Below, one piece after another: positions 1-6,218 of a stretch of DNA of 6,277 nucleotides; the stretch's first letter is position 1; the number at the start of each line of letters is the position of its first letter. The translations under genes and the position numbers were made by a program. This DNA comes from Prevotellaceae bacterium UBA1716. GTDB lineage: Bacteria > Bacteroidota > Bacteroidia > Bacteroidales > Bacteroidaceae. Under the pieces are notes generated by a model. The model saw only the letters and a program-made list of their open reading frames with translations. It was not told the DNA's origin and did not search any database. Where the stretch lies: contig DCIW01000081.1 of assembly GCA_002317225.1 (NCBI GenBank), positions 1 through 6,277 of the forward strand, written 5' to 3'.

Positions 1-168
1 CAAGCAAGTCAGATTCGCTTTGCTCTTGGCAATCTCGAACGCCATCAGCTTCGCATCATCCCAGAACTCAAGTTCTTCATCGACGACTCCCTCGACTATG
101 TTGACAACATCGACCGCTTGCTCAACAAGAAGCCTGAGGACGACGCACCAGCCACACCAGAACCATAA
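1..168 (+). CDS. rbfA: Ribosome-binding factor A, C-terminal part (5' end outside the window)
   Basis: This is the last 55 residues of an open frame that enters from the left edge and stops at TAA 166-168. RbfA is a small cytoplasmic KH-fold protein that binds the 30S subunit and helps mature the 5' end of 16S rRNA, notably in the cold. The visible part contains the family's C-terminal signature: a basic stretch (RFALGNLERHQLRII), then PELKFFIDDSLDYVDNIDRLL, which matches the 'R(I/V)PEL.FF.D.S' strand-helix of RbfA. The last 14 residues or so are an acidic, proline-rich tail typical of an unstructured end. RbfA is usually about 110-130 residues, so roughly half is missing here because of the window edge, not because the gene is broken. 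The next gene starts 27 nt downstream on the same strand. The family call rests on motif recognition and is firm for such a short piece. Confidence 0.88.
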   Translation, partial: QASQIRFALGNLERHQLRIIPELKFFIDDSLDYVDNIDRLLNKKPEDDAPATPEP

Positions 169-195
169 TCCCATCATTAACTTTTAATCGAAAAA

Positions 196-1428
196 ATGTC
201 CTTTCCGTTCTACATAGCACGCAGATATCTTCTCTCGAAGAAGTCGCATCACGCCATCAATATCATTAGTGGCGTGTCGGTGTGTGGTGTAGCAATTGCA
301 ACGGCAGCACTCATCTGCATCCTAAGTGTGTTCAATGGTTTTCAGGACATGGTTGCCGACCTCTTCACAGCATTTGATCCTCAACTCAAGATCACTCCTG
401 CCACAGGAAAGTATATGGATGACGATGCTAACGAACTTAAGAAAGTGAAGGCATACAAGGATGTTGCTGTTTACACAGAAGTGATTGAGGACCAAGCCTT
501 GCTGATGCTCAACAACCGACAGGCTATGGCGACTGTCATGGGTGTTGATGATAATTTCGAAGACCTCACACATATCGATGACATCCTTGTAGGCGAGGGC
601 GAATTCCAACTCAAGCTTGATATCATCGACTATGGTATTCCTGGAGTGACTCTCCTCCAACAACTCGGTGCAAACGAAAAGTATGACTCTCCAATACAGG
701 TCTACGCACCCCGACAGGGCGAAGAGATTGACCTTACCGACCCTACAGAGAGTTTCAACCAGGAAGAGTTGCTCTCCCCAGGAGTAAGTTTTATGGTAAA
801 GCAAGGTAAGTATGATAACAGTTATATGATTACCAGCATCGACTTTGCACGCAAACTCTTCGAGCGAGATAATGAGGTGACAGCAATAGCACTCCGTTTC
901 AACGGAGGAACAAATATCGACAATGCCAAAGCAGACATAAAGAAGATTCTCGGTGATGACTATGTGGTTCGCGACCGATACGAGCAGCAGGAAGACACAT
1001 TCAAGATAATGAATATCGAGAAGTTTATCTCATATATATTCCTCACCTTCATTCTGATGATTGCCTGCTTCAATATCATCGGTTCGCTCTCGATGCTTAT
1101 CATCGACAAAAAGGACGATGCAATCACGCTCCGCAATCTCGGGGCAACAGACAAGCAGATTGCAAACATCTTCATGTACGAAGGCCGAATGATATCCATG
1201 TTTGGTGCTGTGATTGGCCTCATCATCGGTCTTACACTCTGTTTCGTCCAACAGAAATACGGACTTATCAAGTTTGGCAGTGGAACCGAGGCATACATCA
1301 TCAGCTCTTACCCAGTGAGCGTCCACTTCACCGATGTGATTCTTGTGTTCGTGACAGTGGTGATTGTAGGGTTCGCCTCAGTTTGGTATCCAGTAAAGTC
1401 ATTAACAAAAAAGTTTACAAAACAATAA
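196..1428 (+). CDS. LolC/LolE-type ABC transporter permease (FtsX/MacB family)
   Basis: This is a 410-residue inner-membrane permease, the usual length for the LolC/LolE family that moves lipoproteins from the inner membrane towards the outer membrane. The N-terminus (ARRYL, then a helix near residues 21-46 ending LSVFNGFQ) is the typical LolC/E start. A large periplasmic MacB_PCD-like domain follows at about 47-270. The FtsX domain holds three more helices near 275-302, 331-351 and 378-398. After the second helix, the segment IDKKDDAITLRNLGATDKQI is the conserved cytoplasmic coupling loop (compare 'K.RDIA.LR.(M/L)GAT'). Four helices with this spacing match the 1+3 topology of the family. No ATPase (LolD-like) gene is visible, so the partner must lie elsewhere. 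The ATG at 196 opens directly into the conserved N-terminus and has no clear Shine-Dalgarno, as is usual in Bacteroidota. The family is certain; lipoprotein release as the substrate process is inferred from similarity and from the lipoprotein genes that follow. Confidence 0.9.
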   Translation: MSFPFYIARRYLLSKKSHHAINIISGVSVCGVAIATAALICILSVFNGFQDMVADLFTAFDPQLKITPATGKYMDDDANELKKVKAYKDVAVYTEVIEDQALLMLNNRQAMATVMGVDDNFEDLTHIDDILVGEGEFQLKLDIIDYGIPGVTLLQQLGANEKYDSPIQVYAPRQGEEIDLTDPTESFNQEELLSPGVSFMVKQGKYDNSYMITSIDFARKLFERDNEVTAIALRFNGGTNIDNAKADIKKILGDDYVVRDRYEQQEDTFKIMNIEKFISYIFLTFILMIACFNIIGSLSMLIIDKKDDAITLRNLGATDKQIANIFMYEGRMISMFGAVIGLIIGLTLCFVQQKYGLIKFGSGTEAYIISSYPVSVHFTDVILVFVTVVIVGFASVWYPVKSLTKKFTKQ

Positions 1429-1468
1429 ATCAACAATATTTACTAAATAAAAACATTTAATTAATTCT

Positions 1469-3157
1469 ATGAAGAAAAGTATTTTCATTATTCTTTCTGC
1501 AGTTCTCGTGCTCTCAAGTTGTAGCAAACTCAAACTTACTGCAGACATGTTTCAGGTAACACCGACTCCACTCGAGTATGTAGGTGGTGAGGTTCCAGCA
1601 ACAATCAGTGCTAACATCCCAGCAAAGGCATTCCCAAAGAAGGCAGTCGTAACTTGTATCCCAGTACTCAAGTACAACGGTGGTGAGGCTACAGGTGCAA
1701 GCGCAACATTCCAGGGAGAGAAGGTAGAGGCTAACAATACAGTTATCTCTTACGCTAACGGTGGCCACGCAACAATGCGTACATCGTTCCCTTACACTGA
1801 AGCAATGGCAACAAGCGACCTCTATATGACTTTCAACGCAAAGAAGGGCAGCAAGACTATCAAGTGCCCTGAGGTTAAGATTGGCTACGGCGTTAACGCT
1901 ACTGCCGCTCTCGTTCGTGAGACTGCTAAGACTGCTAACTTCAGCATCGCTCCAGACAACTTCCAGCGTATCATCAACCAGAAGCAGGCTGCTAACATCA
2001 AGTTCCTCATCGGTCAGGCTAACCTTCGTGGTTCGGAACTCAACAGCCAGAACGTGAAGGACTTCATCGCAACCCTCAAGAACATCAAGAACGATCAGCA
2101 GAGTCTTGTTCTTCGTAACGTCGACATCAGCGCTTACGCTTCTCCAGATGGTTCGTACAGCATCAACGAACGCCTTGCAGAACGTCGTGGTGAAGTTGCT
2201 GAAGATTATGCTAAGAAGCAGCTCAAGAACCAGAAGCTCGAAGGCGACGTTAACATGAAGTACACTGCTGAAGACTGGGAAGGTTTCCAGGAACTCGTTT
2301 CGCAATCTAACCTTCAGGACAAGGACGTTATCCTTCGTGTTCTCTCAATGTATCAGGACCCAGAGCAGCGTGAGCAGGAAATCAAGAACATCTCAACAGT
2401 TTATGGCGACCTCGCTAAGGCAATCCTTCCTGAACTCCGTCGTTCACGTATGGTTATCAACTACGACGTAATCGGCCGTAGCGACCAGGAAATCCTTATC
2501 CAGTACGATAACGATCCATCTAAGCTCAGTATCGAAGAACTCCTCTATGCAGGTGACGTTCTCCTCGATGGTACAGACAGTGCAGAAAAGGTTCTCAAGA
2601 AGACTACAGAACTTTTCCCTAACGACTACCGTGCTTACAACAATCTCGCTTCTCTTGCACTCAAGGCAGGCAATGTTGACCTCGCTCAGCAGTATATTGC
2701 AAAGGCACAGAAGATCAACCCAACAGCAGGCGAGCCAAACGTAAACCTCGGTCTTATCGCTATCCAGAACGGTGATTATGCTTCTGCAGAGAACTACCTC
2801 TCTAAGGGCACTAACGTGAATGGTGCAGACGAAGCTCTCGGCAACCTCTACGTTGCAACAGGCAAGTACTCGCAGGCTGCTTCGCTCCTCAGCAAGAGCA
2901 GCACTAACAGTGCAGCACTCGCTCAACTTCTCAACAAGAACTATGCAAGTGCAAAGAACACCCTCGATGGTATCAAGAACGCTGATGCTTACACATCTTA
3001 TCTCAAGGCTCTCGTAGCAGCTCGTACAAACGACGCTTCAGGTGTTACTTCAAACATCAGCAAGGCACTCTCACTCGACAGCTCACTTGCAAAAATGATC
3101 GGTTCAGACATCGAACTCACAAACTACAAGGAAGCAATCAGCTCGCTCCTTAAGTAA
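1469..3157 (+). CDS. Lipoprotein with OmpA-like domain and C-terminal TPR repeats
   Basis: This is a 562-residue lipoprotein. Residues 1-17 form a signal peptide ending in the lipobox L15-S16-S17-C18, so the mature protein starts at Cys18 as a lipid-anchored periplasmic protein. Residues 25-145 are beta-rich with paired hydrophobic strands and no enzyme motif. Residues about 170-335 resemble an OmpA-like peptidoglycan-associated domain: the strand DISAYASPDGS is followed by the helix NERLAERRGEVAEDYAKKQ, with Asp227, Arg235 and Arg239 where the family binds diaminopimelate, and a closing strand RRSRMVINYDV. From about 353 the protein is helical TPR-like, with clear units at 385-418 (NNLASLALKAGNVDLAQQYI), 420-447 and 452-478, and weaker ones to about 540. 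Cys18 is followed by SKLK rather than acidic residues, so no surface-export signal is evident. The codons are those of a highly expressed gene (Leu CTC/CTT, Lys AAG, Asn AAC, Arg CGT). The likely role is an abundant envelope scaffold linking outer membrane and peptidoglycan; this is inferred, and no gene name is assigned. Confidence 0.85.
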   Translation: MKKSIFIILSAVLVLSSCSKLKLTADMFQVTPTPLEYVGGEVPATISANIPAKAFPKKAVVTCIPVLKYNGGEATGASATFQGEKVEANNTVISYANGGHATMRTSFPYTEAMATSDLYMTFNAKKGSKTIKCPEVKIGYGVNATAALVRETAKTANFSIAPDNFQRIINQKQAANIKFLIGQANLRGSELNSQNVKDFIATLKNIKNDQQSLVLRNVDISAYASPDGSYSINERLAERRGEVAEDYAKKQLKNQKLEGDVNMKYTAEDWEGFQELVSQSNLQDKDVILRVLSMYQDPEQREQEIKNISTVYGDLAKAILPELRRSRMVINYDVIGRSDQEILIQYDNDPSKLSIEELLYAGDVLLDGTDSAEKVLKKTTELFPNDYRAYNNLASLALKAGNVDLAQQYIAKAQKINPTAGEPNVNLGLIAIQNGDYASAENYLSKGTNVNGADEALGNLYVATGKYSQAASLLSKSSTNSAALAQLLNKNYASAKNTLDGIKNADAYTSYLKALVAARTNDASGVTSNISKALSLDSSLAKMIGSDIELTNYKEAISSLLK

Positions 3158-3179
3158 TCAACATTCTTTTTTAGGTTAG

Positions 3180-4202
3180 ATGAACATCTACAAAAAGATA
3201 TCACAATTATTGCCACTTGCCACACTCCTCCTAATCGTGGGGTGTGGCCCAAGTGGCAATTCTTTTCGTCTCAAAGGAAGCATAGAAGGTATGCAGGGAG
3301 GCGAACTCCTTATTTATAATACATCAGAAAATAACTCCCGCCTTGACACAGTATATATTGATGCCGGTAATTTCTACTACGGCGGTACAGCAGAAGAGGC
3401 AACCCCATATATCATAGTCTTTCCTAATGCCCTCGAACAGGTAGTCTTCATAGGCCCTGGAGAAGAAATCGAATACGAGGCTGTAGCAAGCGGCCTTAAT
3501 AATTACATAGTAAGCGGTTCGGACGAAAATAAGTTGATGAACAAGTTCCGTACCGACATTCAGAATGCGAGTTATTCCGACATTCAAGCAAAGGCTCGCA
3601 AGTTCATCTCCGAGAACGCAACTTCCGTAGTTGCTCTCTATATTTTTGACAGATATTTCCTGCAAAACGAGCAGACAACATATAAGGAACTCACCGATGT
3701 CCTTGAAATGCTTAGAAAAGGTAATGAGGAAAAAAGTTATTTCATTACCCTTGCAGCAAAGGTTAAGGCAATGAAATCAATTGGAATTGGTGATTCCTTT
3801 CCAGACTTCAAGATGAAAAGCAGCAAGAAGACTTCGAGCATGTGGGTTTCTAAGAGCCAGCATACCCTCTTCCTTTGTTGGGCCACATGGATTCCCGATT
3901 CTTACGAGTTTATGAATAAGGTAAGAAATGGTGCAGCAATCCATTCTAAAGATGAATTCCGCTTTGTGACATTCTCTATCGATGGCGAATACGATCGTTG
4001 GAACAACATGACTCGCTACGACAGCACAACCACCATAGAACATTACATCGACACACGAGCATTCGATTCCCCTGTACTAAAGCAGATTGGCACTTACAAA
4101 ATTCCAACCTACTTCATCATGGATTCAAATCACAAAGTTATCTCAAAAGGCGATAACCCAAGAGATCTTGAAAAAGATTTGGATAAATATAAAAAAGAAT
4201 AA
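3180..4202 (+). CDS. DUF4369-like / thioredoxin-like lipoprotein lacking the catalytic CXXC
   Basis: This is a 340-residue lipoprotein. The signal peptide (residues 1-21) ends in the lipobox I19-V20-G21-C22. Residues about 28-115 read as a DUF4369-like beta domain (FRLKGSIEGMQGGELLIYNT, then LDTVYIDAGNFYYGG), which in Bacteroidota usually precedes a periplasmic TlpA/ResA-like thioredoxin fold. Residues 120-198 are helical linker. The thioredoxin-like domain starts near 203 (GDSFPDFKMKSS) and runs to the end, with the core strand HTLFLCWATW at 228-237 and the cis-proline loop YKIPTYFIMD at 306-315. Where active members have W-C-x-x-C, this one reads W237-I238-P239-D240-S241, so both redox cysteines are absent (codons 3891-3902). 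Cys233 is the only cysteine in the domain. The protein is thus unlikely to be a dithiol oxidoreductase and may bind or chaperone a partner. It starts 22 nt after the preceding lipoprotein gene and probably shares its transcript, but its codon usage is less biased. An AGG lies 4 nt before the ATG. Confidence 0.85.
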   Translation: MNIYKKISQLLPLATLLLIVGCGPSGNSFRLKGSIEGMQGGELLIYNTSENNSRLDTVYIDAGNFYYGGTAEEATPYIIVFPNALEQVVFIGPGEEIEYEAVASGLNNYIVSGSDENKLMNKFRTDIQNASYSDIQAKARKFISENATSVVALYIFDRYFLQNEQTTYKELTDVLEMLRKGNEEKSYFITLAAKVKAMKSIGIGDSFPDFKMKSSKKTSSMWVSKSQHTLFLCWATWIPDSYEFMNKVRNGAAIHSKDEFRFVTFSIDGEYDRWNNMTRYDSTTTIEHYIDTRAFDSPVLKQIGTYKIPTYFIMDSNHKVISKGDNPRDLEKDLDKYKKE

Positions 4203-4271
4203 AAGGTTCTTTTGCGATATCGTTGCGCTGATAGGTCAATAATCTGAATTTCCAAGTAGCGATTCTCCTTA
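4203..4271. other. Convergent intergenic gap, no clear terminator
   Basis: This 69-nt stretch separates two genes that face each other. The only inverted repeat I see is A/T-rich: AAAAGAA (4193-4199, inside the end of the + strand gene) with TTCTTTT (4207-4213). It lacks a G/C core and a following T run, so neither convergent transcript has an obvious intrinsic terminator here. Rho-dependent ending or overlapping 3' ends are possible. Confidence 0.5.
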
Positions 4272-5939
4272 TTATATTAATAGCAAGAGTAGCAATTGAA
4301 TCAGCACGACACGCATGAACATTGAGAGAGGATATACTGTGGCATAGCTGACGGATGGAGAGTCGCCCTCTATGCATTCGCTTGCATAAGATAGTGCCAT
4401 AGGATTGGCCATGCTGCCACACAAGAGTCCGTAAGTGGAACCTACGTCCATCTTCATCATTTTGATGCACCATGTAGCAACTACTACCACAGGAACAAAT
4501 GTGATGACAAATCCTAAACCAATCCAGAGCAACCCTTCCGGTCGCATCACTGTTTCTATGAAGTGCTCGCCCGATAACAATCCCAAACAAGCCAAATACA
4601 ATGACAGACCTATACCTCGCAACATCAAGTTGGCAGAACGTGTGGTATATGTACGCAAGCGTAATCTTGCCCCGTAAGCACCCATCAATATACCTGCTAT
4701 GATTGAACCTCCAGCAAGTCCCAACCGTACAGGCAATGATACGCCAGGTATGATGATAGGGAAATAACCTAACATCAATCCTAAAGTAATGCCCACAAAT
4801 ACAGATGCCAAGTTAGGTTCTTTCAGAGCTTCCACCTTACTGCCCATCTCTATCTCCACTTTGTCGAGTGCTTCTGCAGTACCCACCACGGTTATTCTGT
4901 CGCCATATTGAAGTCTGAGGTCAGGAGTGGCAAGCAGTTTTAGTCCCATACGGTTTATGCGACTCACGTTGACACGATATCTGTTGTGTAAGCGCAAAGA
5001 TCCTAATTTCCTTCCATTTATCTCACTACGAGTGATGACCATATTGCGTGACATAAGTTTGCCATCAAGTTTGTCCCAATTTATGTCTTCGCGATTCCAG
5101 TTTTCTGATTCATCCCTAAGTCCGAAGAGCATAGTAAGTTGAGGAATATACTTCTCTTCAGTAATCACTAATATATGGTCATTCAACTTGAGTGTGCTGT
5201 CACCTGTAGGAGTGTCGGCAGGCACATCATCACGCCAAATACGAGAGATGACAAATTTTGTATCTGTCAACTTTGTGATGTCACGCAACATCATTCCGTC
5301 GCAAGCAGGATTTTTCACCAAAAAAGTAGCGGCGTAAGGTTGTTTGGCACCCTCATTGGCAGGATGTTTAGGGGCAGTCTTCACAAATGCCAACTTGTTC
5401 AGTATGACTATAGCCAAAATGACACCTACCACACCAAGAGGATAAGTCACAGCACATCCCAAGGCAGCACTCGAAGCATCAACACCCAGTTGGGCAAGAG
5501 TCTGCTGAGCAGCAGCAAGCGAAGGGGTATTAGTCACAGCACCACTAAGTATACCAGCCATATCCGACATAGGTATATTCAAGGCATACGCCAGTCCTAC
5601 AGCCAACAAAGTTCCCAGCATGACATTAGCCATACCAACTGCATTCAACTTTATTCCGCTACCCAAAAACGACCTCACAAATCCCGGTCCCACCTCAAGT
5701 CCAATCTCATACACAAACAGCACAAGACCAAAACTCTGTGCAAACGAGAGCATCTGTGGTTCGATATTGACTCCTAAATGTCCAGCGAGAATACCCACAA
5801 AGAACACAAATGTCGCCCCAAGTGACACCCCAAACATCTTGACCTTACCAAGTGCAGTGCCACAAGTGATGATTATTGCCAGAATGATAGTTGCCTGTAT
5901 AGCCGAATGATTTATAAGTGTATCATTAATCCAATCCAT
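4272..5939 (-). CDS. AspT/YidE/YbjL-type transporter with two RCK_C domains (AAE family)
   Basis: This is a 555-residue inner-membrane protein of the aspartate:alanine exchanger family. It is an internal duplication: membrane half (about residues 12-182), cytoplasmic part (about 190-375), membrane half (about 378-555). Half one carries GLEVGPGF (80-87), the re-entrant signature GILSGAVTNTPSLAAA (129-144) and YPLG (166-169). Half two repeats these as GLLCGSMANPMALSYA (504-519) and YPLS (536-539). The middle holds two RCK_C/TrkA-C-like domains: about 203-274, ending LNDHILVITEEKYIPQLTMLFG, and about 296-363, ending LQYGDRITVVGTAEALDKV. These probably sense a ligand and gate transport. AspT exchanges aspartate for alanine, but relatives move other dicarboxylates or amino acids, so the substrate here is unknown. 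The start is set at ATG 5937-5939 (MDWIND). The in-frame TTG at 5964-5966 lies inside the promoter box and is not credible. The gene lies downstream of pckA on the same strand, beyond pckA's terminator. Confidence 0.92.
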   Translation of the reverse strand: MDWINDTLINHSAIQATIILAIIITCGTALGKVKMFGVSLGATFVFFVGILAGHLGVNIEPQMLSFAQSFGLVLFVYEIGLEVGPGFVRSFLGSGIKLNAVGMANVMLGTLLAVGLAYALNIPMSDMAGILSGAVTNTPSLAAAQQTLAQLGVDASSAALGCAVTYPLGVVGVILAIVILNKLAFVKTAPKHPANEGAKQPYAATFLVKNPACDGMMLRDITKLTDTKFVISRIWRDDVPADTPTGDSTLKLNDHILVITEEKYIPQLTMLFGLRDESENWNREDINWDKLDGKLMSRNMVITRSEINGRKLGSLRLHNRYRVNVSRINRMGLKLLATPDLRLQYGDRITVVGTAEALDKVEIEMGSKVEALKEPNLASVFVGITLGLMLGYFPIIIPGVSLPVRLGLAGGSIIAGILMGAYGARLRLRTYTTRSANLMLRGIGLSLYLACLGLLSGEHFIETVMRPEGLLWIGLGFVITFVPVVVVATWCIKMMKMDVGSTYGLLCGSMANPMALSYASECIEGDSPSVSYATVYPLSMFMRVVLIQLLLLLLI

Positions 5940-5963
5940 AAATGCCAAGAGTAAAGATTTCTG

Positions 5964-5971
5964 CAAATATA
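5964..5971 (-). promoter_or_regulatory. Bacteroidetes-type -7 promoter box (TATATTTG) for the transporter
   Basis: On the - strand this reads TATATTTG, a full match to the Bacteroidota sigma-ABfr -7 consensus TAnnTTTG. A transcript starting a few bases downstream would have a 5' UTR of roughly 20 nt before the ATG at 5939. No convincing -33 TTTG is found 19-21 bp upstream; that stretch is only T-rich. The match and position are seen directly; activity is inferred. Confidence 0.65.
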
Positions 5972-6056
5972 AGGAAAATAAATTGAAAAAAGTGTAGAAA
6001 TGCGAAAAATGTTATAATTCGTGGGATTTGTGGTTTACTGAACACAAAAAATAACA
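5972..6056. other. A/T-rich spacer between the transporter promoter and the pckA terminator
   Basis: This spacer is dominated by A and T runs and shows no coding frame on either strand. Its right end (CACAAAAAATAACA on the + strand) supplies the U-rich tail of the pckA terminator when read on the - strand. Its left end is the upstream region of the transporter promoter. Confidence 0.5.
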
Positions 6057-6090
6057 AAGGCGGCAACCTCGAGTATGAGATTACCGCCTT
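6057..6090 (-). terminator. Intrinsic terminator of pckA
   Basis: The arms AAGGCGG (6057-6063) and CCGCCTT (6084-6090) are perfect complements. The inner bases extend the stem to 14 bp around a 6-nt loop (6071-6076). Two inner pairs (6064/6083 and 6067/6080) are C-A mismatches in a + strand RNA but G-U wobbles in a - strand RNA, so the helix is continuous only for leftward transcription. On the - strand the stem is followed by TTTGTTATTTTTTG, a good U tract. It would end the pckA transcript about 130 nt after its stop. The + side is followed only by CTTATATTATAT, so + strand termination would be weaker. Confidence 0.85.
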
Positions 6091-6113
6091 CTTATATTAT
6101 ATCCCCTAAAATC

Positions 6114-6138
6114 GATTACCAAGTTTACCTTAGTAACC
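6114..6138 (-). other. Hairpin in the pckA 3' UTR
   Basis: On the - strand the arms TTACTAAG (6136-6129) and CTTGGTAA (6123-6116) pair with one G-U wobble around a 5-nt loop. The stem extends by a G-U pair (6137/6115) and a G-C pair (6138/6114), giving about 10 bp. On the + strand the same wobble positions would be mismatches. It has no U tract, so it is a structured UTR element and not a second terminator. Confidence 0.55.
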
Positions 6139-6140
6139 TA

Positions 6141-6212
6141 CTCTCCCTCCCTTTCTAATGGGTTATCGTTCGCTTTGCGACGCTTTCGTAGAAAGAGCGG
6201 TGGGGAAGGGTA
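6141..6212 (-). repeat. G/C-rich imperfect inverted repeat in the pckA 3' UTR, possible dispersed element
   Basis: The region is richer in G/C than its surroundings and nests several inverted arms. CTTTCTA (6151-6157) pairs with TAGAAAG (6189-6195). Inside it, TCGC (6170-6173) pairs with GCGA (6177-6180) across a TTT loop, extended by CG/CG with one bulged T. Outside it, the C-rich run (CTCCCTCC) faces a G-rich run (GGTGGGGAAGGG) with only partial pairing. It contains no credible coding frame. The composition and nested palindromes suggest a REP-like dispersed repeat, but only one copy is in the window, so this is a guess. Confidence 0.4.
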
Positions 6213-6218
6213 TGCTTA

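Noticed and set aside
178..185. TAACTTTT before the permease as a possible -7 box.
   Set aside because: It misses the final G of TAnnTTTG, there is no TTTG at the right distance upstream, and it lies too close to the ATG at 196 to be persuasive.
1429..1468. The A/T-rich 40-nt gap before the highly codon-adapted lipoprotein gene as a promoter.
   Set aside because: No match to TAnnTTTG with a spaced TTTG was found in or just before the gap, so a promoter cannot be supported, although high expression would lead one to expect it.
1514..2305. A 263-codon open frame on the - strand inside the OmpA/TPR lipoprotein gene.
   Set aside because: It is a by-product of the strong codon bias of the sense gene, which removes stop codons from the opposite strand. 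Its translation is rich in Val, Cys and Ser without domain features, and the sense gene has a lipobox and clear domains.
2444..2926. A second long - strand open frame inside the same gene.
   Set aside because: Same explanation; the translated sequence is low in diversity (Val/Cys/Leu rich) and shows no motif.
4193..4213. Inverted repeat AAAAGAA/TTCTTTT at the end of the thioredoxin-like gene as a terminator.
   Set aside because: The stem is nearly all A-T, the left arm is coding sequence, and no U tract follows on the + strand.
4272..4292. Run of leucine codons at the C-terminus of the transporter as possible frameshift or decay.
   Set aside because: The codons are mixed (CTC, TTG, CTA, TTA), there is no homopolymer, and a hydrophobic last helix is expected in this family.
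5175..5777. A 200-codon + strand open frame opposite the transporter.
   Set aside because: Its product is Ser/His/Arg/Gln-rich with no recognisable fold, while the - strand frame has unmistakable AAE transporter motifs.
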